A stretch of DNA of 45,501 nucleotides, taken from positions 1-45,501 of the forward strand of contig CAYYFC010000008.1 of NCBI GenBank assembly GCA_964471215.1. The letters run 5' to 3'. This document shows, one piece after another, positions 7,899-15,543 of the stretch; positions within the stretch are counted from its first letter, which is position 1; each line of letters starts with the position of its first letter. Made by a program: the position numbers and the translations under genes. The notes beneath the pieces are model-generated. The model had not been told where the DNA came from, made no database searches, and saw only the letters and a program-made list of their open reading frames with translations. Source of the DNA: Archaeoglobus_B sp964471215 (GTDB taxonomy: Archaea > Halobacteriota > Archaeoglobi > Archaeoglobales > Archaeoglobaceae).

Positions 7899-8765
7899 TT
7901 ACGGACGGGGCTTCGTGAGGAGTTTGGTGGTGGAAATCACCACCCTTATCCTCACAGGCCTGTTCACGAGGCCACTACCGAGTATCCGTCTTACGACGGA
8001 CTCCCCGGCTACCTTCTTTAAGATATTCAAAGCACCGTTAACATCTGCATTCATGACATTACCACATTTTTTACAAACATACAAACCTCTGTGTTTTCTG
8101 TTGTTTCTGTTTATGTCTCCACAGACTGAACAGGTTTGAGATGTGTAGGCTTCATCAACTTCGATGTAGTTTATCCCATAATATTCGCACTTTGACTTGA
8201 GTTTCTGCTTGAACAAACCATAAGGAATGTATTGGAAGTTCTGGTTATTGATTTTGCCCATGTTCATTCCGTTTTTGATTTCTTTAAGCTCTCCGATTAT
8301 GATATTGCCAATTCTCTTGCTTAGGCAGTATTTTACGATGTAATTCACAGCTTGATTCATGAAGTTGTTGATTACGTTCTTACGTTTTCTCAAAAGCCAA
8401 GCCATCTTTTTACCCATCTTTATCCCTTGCTTGTCGTATATCGACTGCAGTTTTGCTTTCTCCTTATGTCTGTTGTAGTTCCCCTTTTTCCTCTCGTTAA
8501 GAACGTGGAAAAAAGAACCCATGTTTCTATCAACGATCTTCATCGTTTGTTGTGCCACTTGCGATGGGAGTAGTTGATAGTTCTCGTTGTGCTTGACCAA
8601 GTGGTAAGCTTGTTCATAGGGAAGATATTTCCCGTTGTTGAAGTAATATTGCTTCACTGTGTAGAGAGTAAAGTTGTAGAGATTCTTAGAGAGTCGAGTG
8701 AGTATTCTGAGAATTTTGTAGGTTTTCTTGTTACATCTGATGTGGTTCTTCTGAGTTAGATACAT
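7899..8765 (-). CDS. tnpB: IS605-family TnpB-like protein with internal deletion
   Basis: TnpB is the RNA-guided nuclease encoded by IS200/IS605 elements. This copy is 288 residues, against roughly 370-430 in the family. The N-terminal helical region is normal up to about residue 99 (ERKKGNYNR). It then jumps directly to KEKAKLQSIYDKQG, which in full-length archaeal TnpB follows the RuvC-I strand. The missing part includes the RuvC-I aspartate motif (D-LG-N). RuvC-II glutamate (IIIGELKEI, E159), the zinc-finger cysteines (C212, C215, C231, C234) and RuvC-III aspartate (NADVNGALN, D241) are still present. The frame is open throughout, so the deletion was in frame. DNA cleavage activity is not expected. 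Its stop codon lies in the right-end hairpin. Confidence 0.85.
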   Translation of the reverse strand: MYLTQKNHIRCNKKTYKILRILTRLSKNLYNFTLYTVKQYYFNNGKYLPYEQAYHLVKHNENYQLLPSQVAQQTMKIVDRNMGSFFHVLNERKKGNYNRHKEKAKLQSIYDKQGIKMGKKMAWLLRKRKNVINNFMNQAVNYIVKYCLSKRIGNIIIGELKEIKNGMNMGKINNQNFQYIPYGLFKQKLKSKCEYYGINYIEVDEAYTSQTCSVCGDINRNNRKHRGLYVCKKCGNVMNADVNGALNILKKVAGESVVRRILGSGLVNRPVRIRVVISTTKLLTKPRP

Positions 8766-8958
8766 CTTATTATTATTTGATATATCTTCTTATTATTTTT
8801 TAATTTTTTTATAACTAATAGCTTAGAGTTATTTTTTAATAGCTTAAAGTATTTAAGTATTTCCCACCCGCCGAGTGTGTCTAACATTCTGTAACCTCAA
8901 TACTACACTAATATAATTCAACATAAAAACTTATTTAAACTAGCTACGACAAAACAAC
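8766..8958. other. AT-rich spacer upstream of tnpB
   Basis: This stretch is very AT-rich just upstream of tnpB (runs of TATTATT and TTTTTTAATTTT), then contains two similar segments, CTAATAGCTTAGAGTTATTTTTT and TTAATAGCTTAAAGTATTTAAG, at about 8815-8860. They form an imperfect tandem repeat of about 22-25 bp. It may contain the tnpB promoter or part of an element end. I see no coding potential. Confidence 0.35.
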
Positions 8959-9660
8959 ATGCTGAAGAGGTGGGATAAGAGGAATTACGACATTGGTTCT
9001 GAAGTTCTTTGATTCCATCGACATTTGATTCGATTCCAAAAGTTCACGACATAGATAACGAAGGCTCTGTAAAGGAGTTTGAAGGACTTTCTCTGAGGAC
9101 TGCTGAAGTAAGAACTGAGAAGATGCTCAGGATCGATCGCTCCGTTCTCTAGGAGAAGAAACTTACATGGAGGAAATAGTTAATCGGATCCTGAAAAAGC
9201 TTCACAATCTCGAATACTCAGAGAGCTTCATTGACTCAACGATTTTCACGAATAAAAAGGGGATAGAGATACATGCAATAACCGTACAAGAACTCTTTAT
9301 CCAGTAGCAGTCTCTGTGACAACTTACGAGAGAAAAGCGATCGAAAGACTGCCTGAAGGTAACTTCTACGCCGATGCAGCCTACGATAGCAGGAGAGTTC
9401 TGAACACCGTTGTAGATAGAGGTTATCTTCCCATCGTTAAAGAAAAAACAAAGCGAGAGGTTACGGAGCAAGAATTTGGAATCTTCGATAAGGATAAGTA
9501 CAGGAGGAGAGGGATTTATGAAGGATTATTAGCTTTAAATAACTGGTTCGGTGATAGAATCCCCTGCTCTTTGGTGGAAACAGCCGTAACAAGGCTGCTT
9601 ATCAGAGTTGCATGCTACGCCCTAAGAATTTTGTTAAGAGTTTGTATAATAGTGAAATAA
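8959..9660 (+). pseudogene. Degenerate IS4/IS5-like DDE transposase
   Basis: Pieces of one transposase appear in different frames. An ATG at 8959 opens MLKRWDKRNYDIGSEVL before a stop. A second piece runs DSIPKVHDIDNEG to a stop near 9150. A third contains ESFIDSTIFTNKKGIEIHAI, with the likely first catalytic Asp. After a frameshift near 9275 the sequence continues TRTLYPVAVSVTTYERKAIE and FYADAAYDSRRVL with the second Asp, then KYRRRGIYEG, an exact Y(2)R(3)E signature of IS4/IS5-like enzymes. The last 114 codons (9316-9660) form an open frame but lack the N-terminal half and first Asp. At least three disruptions are visible, so no active enzyme is made. Confidence 0.8.
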
Positions 9661-9685
9661 TAGACACACTCCCCATCCGCCTCCA

Positions 9686-9728
9686 CTTGCGTATCCCCAC
9701 GCTTTCACATGGGGTCTTGCAAGCAACG
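9686..9728. repeat. IS-end hairpin related to the palindrome at 1322-1480
   Basis: CTTGCGTATCCCCA (9686-9699) and TGGGGTCTTGCAAG (9710-9723) form an imperfect inverted repeat with a 10 bp loop, followed by CAACG. The outer blocks CTTGCGTATCCCC and TTGCAAGCAACG are shared with the longer palindrome between rpoL and sua5. I interpret both as left ends of the same IS605-type family. Confidence 0.6.
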
Positions 9729-9964
9729 GGATGATAAATGTCATGAGACTTGTTACATTCCAAGGATTGAGACGGATTTTAACTCTTGCATATCTAAGAT
9801 TTAGCCATAAAGGTGTATAATTGCGACTGCAAAACAATTGCATCGTGATTAAATAGAACTTTAAATTTTTTACCAGATCTTTTAAGCTCTAAATCCTATG
9901 TCATTACTCTGATTGAATTCTTCGATGGAATTCCAAGTCAGCATGCCAATCGTTTCGGCTAATA
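9729..9964. other. Gene-free spacer right of the IS block
   Basis: No coding region, RNA gene or strong repeat was recognised in this AT-rich stretch. Together with the hairpin it makes about 300 bp between the transposase relic and the next gene. It probably holds only flanking or decayed element sequence and the 3' untranslated region of the minus-strand gene that ends at 9965. Confidence 0.4.
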
Positions 9965-10264
9965 TTAATCCTTTAAGCGACCAGATTTTTCCCTTAATAC
10001 TTCCTCCATACTCTTAATTTTTCTGAATATTTCTGGGATATCCCTCGTCTTTATTTCGATCAGTTCCTCGTACACAGGTATGTGCAAATCTATTATCGCT
10101 ATCAGGTTTACTATACTCCTATCAGCTGTAACCGAGAGGACTCCATCTATGAACCTTTTTATCTTTTCTAAGCTCTCTAAGGCCTTTTCGTTTTCCCCCT
10201 TTTTTATGTAATCTATCATTTCTTCTATGAATTCCTTCAGCCTGCTTGTTATTACGACGTCCAT
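9965..10264 (-). CDS. Hypothetical small alpha-helical protein
   Basis: A 99-residue protein that I do not recognise. The composition is strongly charged and amphipathic, with long predicted helices (residues 5-35 and 65-95, rich in Glu, Lys, Ile and Leu), no cysteines and no membrane segment. Spacing of Leu and Ile suggests helical-bundle or coiled-coil packing. ATG at 10264 is the only good start. It is downstream of, and on the same strand as, the geranylgeranyl reductase gene, 38 bp away, so it may be the last gene of the ferredoxin-GGR transcript. The open frame and typical composition support it as real. Confidence 0.6.
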   Translation of the reverse strand: MDVVITSRLKEFIEEMIDYIKKGENEKALESLEKIKRFIDGVLSVTADRSIVNLIAIIDLHIPVYEELIEIKTRDIPEIFRKIKSMEEVLREKSGRLKD

Positions 10265-10302
10265 AAGTTACGTTGATTTCTGATAAATAAATTATGCGTA
10301 AT

Positions 10303-11469
10303 TCACAGAAATAGATCCTTGATATCCCACAGAAGTTTGGGATATCTCTTTATTATTTCCAGTACTATTGCTCTAACACTCAGCTCATTTATGTTCTTTG
10401 GAATACTCCTTGCAATCCTGTTCAAAGTTTCATCGTCCATTTTTATCAACTTCTGCTGCAATTTTTTTTTCCTTGCAAGATCTTTACCGAAGTCATTCTT
10501 CCACAACTCGTCATACCTCTTAAGAAAACTCCTCGAATAATCACCCTTTTTTACAGCCTCCGCTGCAACAATTCCGGCGTAATATCCTGCCTTCATCGCA
10601 TTTGCAATTCCTCCTCCTGTTATAGGATCTGCATGTCTGGCAGCATCTCCAACAAGCATTAAATTGTCAGCTACAGCAGTTTTTATTTCACCATATACGG
10701 GAACTGCACCGGCAACGAGTTCAACTATTCTTCCATCCTTGAAATTTCTACCAACAAATTCATCAAGGTATTCCTTTGGATGTCTTTTTGCAAGAGCCGG
10801 CATTACACCTATTCCGACATTTGCAGAGCTAGGACCTTTTGGGAATAGCCAGATATAGCCTCCCGGTGCGATTCTATTACCTATCCAGAAGTAGCAGTAG
10901 TCTGGATCAAAGTCTATATTCGTCATAAGGTACTGAACACAGCTTTCTATTTCGTTTAGCTTTAAAGTGGTATCAATTCCAAACCACTTTGCAACCCTAC
11001 TCTCAACTCCGTCAGCACCTATTACTATCTTTGTTCTGACATCAAACTCTTCTCCCATCCTTTTAAGCTTGACTATTATGTGATTGCCATCTCTTCTGAT
11101 TCCAGTTGCAGTCGTCTTGACCATAACCTCCGCTCCAGCCTTAACTGCAAGTTTTGCTAGATGTCTATCGAAAACCTTCCTCTCTAAAACGTAACCCACC
11201 TCGTTTCCAGCTCTTTCCTCTGACAGAACTATTTCGGTTCCATCAGGCGCAAATATCTTTGCCCCTATAACTTCCCTTGCTATGAACCTTTTATCCACCT
11301 CTACAAATCTTTCAAGTGCCTTTTTACTGATACCCTCAGCACATCTTACAGGAACACCAATTTCCTGTCTTTTCTCAACAATCAGAACATTTAAACCCTT
11401 TTCAGCACATGTTTTTGCCGATATGCTTCCTCCGGGCCCTGCACCCACCACTACTACGTCGTATTCCAT
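10303..11469 (-). CDS. Geranylgeranyl reductase family flavoprotein
   Basis: A 388-residue FAD-dependent reductase of the archaeal digeranylgeranylglycerophospholipid reductase family, which saturates isoprenoid double bonds in ether lipids. FAD-binding motifs are VVVGAGPGGSISAKTCAEKG at the N-terminus, the GADGVES segment near residue 155 and LMLVGDAARHADPITGGGI near 270. The family also contains the conserved YxWxFP-like stretch, seen here as GGYIWLFPKG. I start at the ATG at 11469, preceded by AGAGGTGATC; an upstream ATG at 11529 would place 20 unrelated residues inside the ferredoxin gene. The ferredoxin gene overlaps the start by 16 bp, so the two are translationally coupled. It could also reduce the menaquinone side chain; this is inference. 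Confidence 0.87.
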   Translation of the reverse strand: MEYDVVVVGAGPGGSISAKTCAEKGLNVLIVEKRQEIGVPVRCAEGISKKALERFVEVDKRFIAREVIGAKIFAPDGTEIVLSEERAGNEVGYVLERKVFDRHLAKLAVKAGAEVMVKTTATGIRRDGNHIIVKLKRMGEEFDVRTKIVIGADGVESRVAKWFGIDTTLKLNEIESCVQYLMTNIDFDPDYCYFWIGNRIAPGGYIWLFPKGPSSANVGIGVMPALAKRHPKEYLDEFVGRNFKDGRIVELVAGAVPVYGEIKTAVADNLMLVGDAARHADPITGGGIANAMKAGYYAGIVAAEAVKKGDYSRSFLKRYDELWKNDFGKDLARKKKLQQKLIKMDDETLNRIARSIPKNINELSVRAIVLEIIKRYPKLLWDIKDLFL

Positions 11470-11657
11470 TCGATCACCTCTAGAGCGTTCATAGGACAAA
11501 CCTTTACGCATACTCCGCAGCAGTTGCACTTATCCTCGTATATCACTAAAAACGTTTCAACAAGTTCATTTGCATCGAATTTACAGACAGCTATGCACGC
11601 TCCACAGTATGCACATTTATATCTGTCCACAACAAGCTTCTTCTTTTCTTTGCTCAT
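11454..11657 (-). CDS. 2[4Fe-4S] ferredoxin
   Basis: A 67-residue ferredoxin with two cluster motifs, CAYCGACIAVC near residue 16 and CNCCGVCVKVCP near residue 44. The first lacks the usual proline after the fourth cysteine. The small size, lack of extra domains and 16 bp overlap with the downstream geranylgeranyl reductase suggest it is the dedicated electron donor of that enzyme. In Methanosarcina an adjacent ferredoxin is needed for full reduction of archaeal lipids by GGR; the analogy here rests on gene order. A ribosome-binding site (AGGAGGTGAATC) precedes the ATG. Confidence 0.9.
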   Translation of the reverse strand: MSKEKKKLVVDRYKCAYCGACIAVCKFDANELVETFLVIYEDKCNCCGVCVKVCPMNALEVIEWNTT

Positions 11658-11688
11658 GATTCACCTCCTGTATCGATGTATTCTCAGA

Positions 11689-12192
11689 TTACTGCCTCTC
11701 TATTCTGCAACCAACACAGTGTAATATGTTTAAATACGTTATCAATATCCTCTTTTCTTTTTTTATTCTATCTTCGGGTATTTCCTTGTATTCAAGCTTT
11801 ATCTCACTTCTGGATGGAATTTCATCCAGACTACTTCCTATAACCTTTCCGCTGTAAGTGTCAAGGATTGTAGCTTTTTCTATCTCTGTTGCAACTGCAA
11901 TAGGTGCGTTCAGAACCCTAGCACATGCAAGAGCCAATCTCTCATAAGGTGTTAGAGCTGTTGGAGGTGAACACATTATCACGATCGCGTTCTTCCCGTT
12001 TATCCTAACCAATATATCTGCTATGGCTGTGGCAAAACCCTCTTCCAGATCAACTCTGAACGAGTGATCGATTATTATCTCATCCTTTGAGTATCCCTTT
12101 TTTAACAGTACCTCCTCAGCCTTCTGCCTAGCCCTTTCAACAGGTGTATCGAACACAGCTCTTCCTGTTATCTTATCGACTATAAACATCAT
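11689..12192 (-). CDS. HsdR N-terminal-like (HSDR_N_2) domain protein
   Basis: A protein of about 167 residues resembling the stand-alone HSDR_N_2 domain related to the N-terminal nuclease domain of type I restriction R subunits. It has an alpha/beta core in which FRVDLEEG, the IADILVRING strand and the IVIMCSPP strand are in the order of a PD-(D/E)XK fold, although I cannot assign a complete catalytic triad with certainty. No methylase or specificity gene is nearby, so restriction is unlikely; such orphan proteins have no agreed role. Three start codons are possible (TTG 12207, ATG 12192, ATG 12189). I prefer 12192. A C-terminal CVGC is odd and might bind metal. Confidence 0.6.
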   Translation of the reverse strand: MMFIVDKITGRAVFDTPVERARQKAEEVLLKKGYSKDEIIIDHSFRVDLEEGFATAIADILVRINGKNAIVIMCSPPTALTPYERLALACARVLNAPIAVATEIEKATILDTYSGKVIGSSLDEIPSRSEIKLEYKEIPEDRIKKEKRILITYLNILHCVGCRIERQ

Positions 12193-12223
12193 ACAGATTA
12201 TGCCCAAAAGCTTAAAAAGGTTT

Positions 12224-12679
12224 TTAGAGTTTCTTTATCATCCTGAGCCATCTGCCCATGCAACCCCTCTTCACAAATCCAAATCTCTCATAAAATCTTA
12301 TAGCCTTGTAATTGCCGATACCAACCCACAGCTCAACCACCTTTCTATTCCTGCTTCTTATGTAATCGAGGGCTTTGATCATCAGAGAGGAACCTATACC
12401 CCTGTTCTGCCATCTTGGATGAACTACTATTTCATGGATCTCCCCCACCTCTTCTCCCTCAAAAAAGCTGAACCAATTAGTATCGCTTGCTATAAATCCA
12501 ACTGGATTATCGTTCAGAACTGCCGCAAAGAAGCCATCTCTATCCCTATTCATCAACCATCTGAAATACCACTTTATGTCCTTAGATCTTATATAAGCGT
12601 ACTCCTCCAGCCCCCTATATGCCTCTTTATATACGTTCACAAACGCCTTTAAATCTTCGACGCTGACTCTTCTTATCAC
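12224..12679 (-). CDS. GNAT-family N-acetyltransferase
   Basis: A 151-residue acetyl-CoA-dependent acyltransferase. The core GNAT features are visible: beta strand 4 (EIHEIVVHPRWQNRGIGSSL) with the acetyl-CoA pyrophosphate loop QNRGIG near residue 95, and the C-terminal VELWVGIGNYKAIRFYERFG motif with the conserved Asn and Tyr. The substrate could be a protein N-terminus, an amino acid or another amine; sequence does not decide. It is monocistronic, divergent from the M20 gene across about 40 bp and convergent with nothing nearby. Confidence 0.8.
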   Translation of the reverse strand: MIRRVSVEDLKAFVNVYKEAYRGLEEYAYIRSKDIKWYFRWLMNRDRDGFFAAVLNDNPVGFIASDTNWFSFFEGEEVGEIHEIVVHPRWQNRGIGSSLMIKALDYIRSRNRKVVELWVGIGNYKAIRFYERFGFVKRGCMGRWLRMIKKL

Positions 12680-12719
12680 ATAAATAAATTTCTTATTCTT
12701 GTTATTTAAAACTTAATAG

Positions 12720-13703
12720 ATGGACGCTTTAAAATTATTGGAAAACCTTGTAAAAATACATTCGCCGTCTAAGGGAGAGCGAAAAATAGTCGAATACCTC
12801 CTGAAATTGCTGGACGACCGTGATCCGTTAGTATACGAAAGAGATGATATTATCAACATAGTAATAAACCCCGAATCCGATGTCTGGGTAGTAACGCATG
12901 TCGATACAGTTTCCGTGAAAAGGGATTTTGAATTCGATGGGAGATACGCATATGGAACAGGCGTCTGCGACGCAAAGGCGAACGTTGCTGCAATAGTCCT
13001 AGCACTTAGCGAGATCGAAAAATTAAATATCGGAATAGCATTACTTTCTGACGAAGAAGAGGATGGATTGGGTTCAAAATTCCTTGTAGAAGAATTTAAA
13101 CCCAGAAAAGCAATAGTTCTTGAGCCTACAGACTTAAAAATTGCAAAAAGAAATTATGGATCTCTTGAAATAATTGTGGATGTAAGAGGATTATCTGCAC
13201 ACGGATCAACTCCAGAATTCGGAATAAATGCAATAGAAAAAGCTATAGAATTAATAAAAAAGATTAAAGATCTGGGATGTGAGTTTTCCGTCCAGGAGAT
13301 ATCTGGAGGAAGTTCTGAATACGTAATCCCTGATAAATGCAGATTTAGAATTGATTTCACAATACCTCCAGATAAAAGCGTCGATGAAATCGAACAGAGA
13401 GTTCTAGGTGTTTTGGAGGGTTTCAGATATGATGTCGTGGAAAAGTCAGATGGTTTTATAAGCGGTGAGGTCTGCGAGATATTAGAGAGGGCTTTGAGGT
13501 TTACGGGTATGGATATCGAGTACTGCGAAATGAAATCGTGGACAGATGCGATAAACTTGAAGAATGCCGGATGGGATGTCGTCGTATTCGGGCCGGGAGA
13601 ACTTCATCTCTGTCATACGGAAAGGGAGAGGATTAAGATAGAAGATGTAATAAAGACAAGAGATGTTATAAAGGCTTTAAATGAAGTAGTTGAGGAGGAG
13701 TGA
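12720..13703 (+). CDS. M20-family deacylase (LysK/ArgE/DapE-like)
   Basis: A 327-residue metallopeptidase-fold amidohydrolase. Metal-binding and catalytic features are VVTHVDTV near residue 60, GTGVCDAKANVAAIVLAL near 80, the catalytic SDEEEDGLGS near 104, and the C-terminal CHTERE motif with a metal-binding His. A dimerisation domain sits between them (GLSAHGSTPEFGINAIEKA). Closest functional relatives are LysK, which releases lysine or ornithine from the LysW carrier, and ArgE or DapE. No lysW is in the window, so I leave the symbol empty. It is followed after 3 bp by hisD, suggesting an amino-acid biosynthesis operon. A TATA-like ATAAATAAATT at 12680-12690 fits a nearly leaderless mRNA. 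Confidence 0.82.
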   Translation: MDALKLLENLVKIHSPSKGERKIVEYLLKLLDDRDPLVYERDDIINIVINPESDVWVVTHVDTVSVKRDFEFDGRYAYGTGVCDAKANVAAIVLALSEIEKLNIGIALLSDEEEDGLGSKFLVEEFKPRKAIVLEPTDLKIAKRNYGSLEIIVDVRGLSAHGSTPEFGINAIEKAIELIKKIKDLGCEFSVQEISGGSSEYVIPDKCRFRIDFTIPPDKSVDEIEQRVLGVLEGFRYDVVEKSDGFISGEVCEILERALRFTGMDIEYCEMKSWTDAINLKNAGWDVVVFGPGELHLCHTERERIKIEDVIKTRDVIKALNEVVEEE

Positions 13704-13706
13704 GAT

Positions 13707-14942
13707 GTGATAATATCGAAGGATGAGTTGAAGAAAATAGATAGAAAGATAGACTGGGATAGGTATATAGAAATCGTAAAACCGATAGTTGAAAGGGTGA
13801 GAAGGGAAGGTGACAGGGCTTTAATAGAATTTACGAGGAAATTTGATGGTATTGAACCGAAATACATAAGGGTACCAAAAGAAGAAGTAGATAAAGCCTA
13901 CGAATTTGTTAAAGATGAACTTATAGATGCGTTAGAAACTGCAAAGGAGAATATAGAAAGATTTCATTCGATTACAGCAATAGAAAGAGATATAAGAATA
14001 GAATTCGGTGATTGCATTCTTGGAAGGAGATTTGTCCCGCTAGAATCTGTCGGGATATACATTCCCGGTGGAAGGTTCAGCTATCCCTCAACAGTTCTAA
14101 TGGCAGGTGTTCCCGCAAGCATTGCCGGTGTCGAAAGGATTGTTGTATGTACTCCTCCAAACGAAAAGGGTGTTGTAAATCCCATAACACTCGTCGCGTG
14201 CGACATTGCCGGTGTTGATGAAGTGTACGCTGTGGGAGGAGCCCAGGCAATTTCGGCAATGGCATACGGAACCGAGAGTATAAGGAAAGTCGATAAAATA
14301 GTCGGACCAGGAAACGTATACGTAACCGCTGCCAAAATAATAGTTCAGAAGGATGTTCCAATAGACATGCCCGCCGGACCCTCAGAGATACTGATAATAG
14401 CCGATGAAAGTGCAAATGCGGAGTTCATAGCTTTGGACTGCCTAGCCCAGCTCGAACACGATCCTATGTCCCTGGCCATAGTTTTAACGGATTCTAAAGA
14501 TCTGGCTAATAAGATAGAGGAGATATCCAAAGGATTTGATAAGGTTGATCTAAGGAATCTAAAGATAGTAGTAGTAGATTCGATTGAGGAGGCAATAGAA
14601 ATATCAAATAGAATTGCTCCCGAGCATCTGTCCATGATGTTCAGGGGTGCGGAGAAGTATCTTGATAGGATAAGACATGCCGGTAGCATTTTTATAGGCG
14701 AGTACAGCCCGGTTGCATGCGGGGATTACGCCAGCGGTCCCAATCACATACTTCCAACATCTGGATATGCTAGGGTCTATTCGGGATTAAGCGTAGAGAG
14801 CTTCATGAAACATATGACCTATCAGATTCTGACAAAGGAGAGTTTGAGAAGACTTGGAGATCCCGTGATAAAGCTTGCAAGGGCGGAGGGATTTGAACTG
14901 CATGCAAAATCCATTGAAAGGAGGCTTGCCGAACTTAAATGA
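13707..14942 (+). CDS. hisD: Histidinol dehydrogenase
   Basis: HisD oxidises L-histidinol to L-histidine in two NAD-dependent steps using a zinc site. The 411-residue length is typical. Diagnostic segments are GIYIPGGRFSYPSTVLM near residue 118, the AVGGAQAISAMAYGT and VGPGNVYVTAAK motifs near 180-210, PAGPSEILIIAD near 225, the AQLEHDP metal/catalytic segment near 250, and ACGDYASGPNHILPT near 337. The GTG start at 13707 is preceded by GAGGAGGAG overlapping the end of the M20 gene. HisC is encoded separately at 44.2 kb, so histidine genes are scattered here. Confidence 0.96.
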   Translation: MIISKDELKKIDRKIDWDRYIEIVKPIVERVRREGDRALIEFTRKFDGIEPKYIRVPKEEVDKAYEFVKDELIDALETAKENIERFHSITAIERDIRIEFGDCILGRRFVPLESVGIYIPGGRFSYPSTVLMAGVPASIAGVERIVVCTPPNEKGVVNPITLVACDIAGVDEVYAVGGAQAISAMAYGTESIRKVDKIVGPGNVYVTAAKIIVQKDVPIDMPAGPSEILIIADESANAEFIALDCLAQLEHDPMSLAIVLTDSKDLANKIEEISKGFDKVDLRNLKIVVVDSIEEAIEISNRIAPEHLSMMFRGAEKYLDRIRHAGSIFIGEYSPVACGDYASGPNHILPTSGYARVYSGLSVESFMKHMTYQILTKESLRRLGDPVIKLARAEGFELHAKSIERRLAELK

Positions 14943-14949
14943 TCGAAGA

Positions 14950-15543
14950 TTAAACTCTGACGAGATTTAAGAAGTATTCATGGATTCTCGTATCATCCGT
15001 CAGTTCCGGATGAAATGACAGTCCCAAAATGTTATCCTGCTGAACTGCCACTATGTAATCATTGAATGTTGCAAGAACTTCTACATCCTTGCCTACCTTG
15101 ACTATCGCAGGAGCTCTTATAAATACAGCTTCAAATTCTCCTATATTCTTGACGTTCAATCTGATCTGAAAGCTTTCCCTCTGTCTGCCAAAGGCATTTC
15201 TTTTAATCCATACATCTAGTAATCCCAGAAGCTTAGTTCTTGTTTTCTCGACCTGCTCATCTCCATGCTTTGAAAGTAATATCAAACCGGCGCATGTTCC
15301 CATTATTGGCTTTCCTTCCCTTGCTAAATCTATTATTTCATCCGAAATCCTATCTCTGAATATCAATCTGCTTATAGTCGTGCTTTCTCCGCCCGGTATT
15401 ATTACTCCATCCGATTTCGAAACTATTCCGTACTTCCTCGTGGCTACTACTTCACCGTTTATATTGAGCTTTTTCATGGCCCTTCTGGTCGCTATGACAT
15501 GCTCCTCAACATCCCCCTGAACACCTATTACGGCTATCCTCAT
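14950..15543 (-). CDS. pdxT: Pyridoxal 5'-phosphate synthase glutaminase subunit
   Basis: PdxT hydrolyses glutamine and channels ammonia to PdxS for de novo PLP synthesis. The 197-residue class I glutaminase has the GGESTTISRL motif near residue 52, the nucleophile Cys in MGTCAGLILL near 84, and the catalytic His-Glu in LSFHPELTDD near the C-terminus. Its start codon overlaps the pdxS stop by 4 bp, so the two subunits are translationally coupled and probably made in near-equal amounts, as expected for the 12+12 complex. It is convergent with hisD, with a 7 bp gap. Confidence 0.95.
   Translation of the reverse strand: MRIAVIGVQGDVEEHVIATRRAMKKLNINGEVVATRKYGIVSKSDGVIIPGGESTTISRLIFRDRISDEIIDLAREGKPIMGTCAGLILLSKHGDEQVEKTRTKLLGLLDVWIKRNAFGRQRESFQIRLNVKNIGEFEAVFIRAPAIVKVGKDVEVLATFNDYIVAVQQDNILGLSFHPELTDDTRIHEYFLNLVRV

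Larger units (their letters stand above)
7875..9728. mobile_element. Composite IS605-type element with nested broken DDE transposase
   Basis: The left boundary is the GC-rich hairpin CCCCGCCCC...GGGG near 7890-7910, overlapping the tnpB stop codon; this resembles the right end of IS200/IS605 elements. The right boundary is proposed at the hairpin 9686-9728 (CTTGCGTATCCCC... to ...CTTGCAAGCAACG), whose sequence recurs at the end of the smaller relic at 1322-1480. Between them lie a shortened tnpB and a degenerate DDE transposase. No tnpA (Y1 transposase) is present. The shared ends of the two copies, one with about 330 bp and one with about 1.85 kb, support common origin. Exact boundaries are not established. 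Confidence 0.5.

Noticed and set aside
9316..9660. A 114-codon open frame in the transposase region as a functional gene
   Set aside because: It is the C-terminal half of a DDE transposase whose N-terminal half is present just upstream in other frames with stop codons, so it is part of a pseudogene.
14077..14415. Minus-strand frames opposite hisD
   Set aside because: Several overlapping frames occur opposite a long well-conserved gene. Their residue make-up (Leu-Arg-rich, no family pattern) is that of antisense artefacts.
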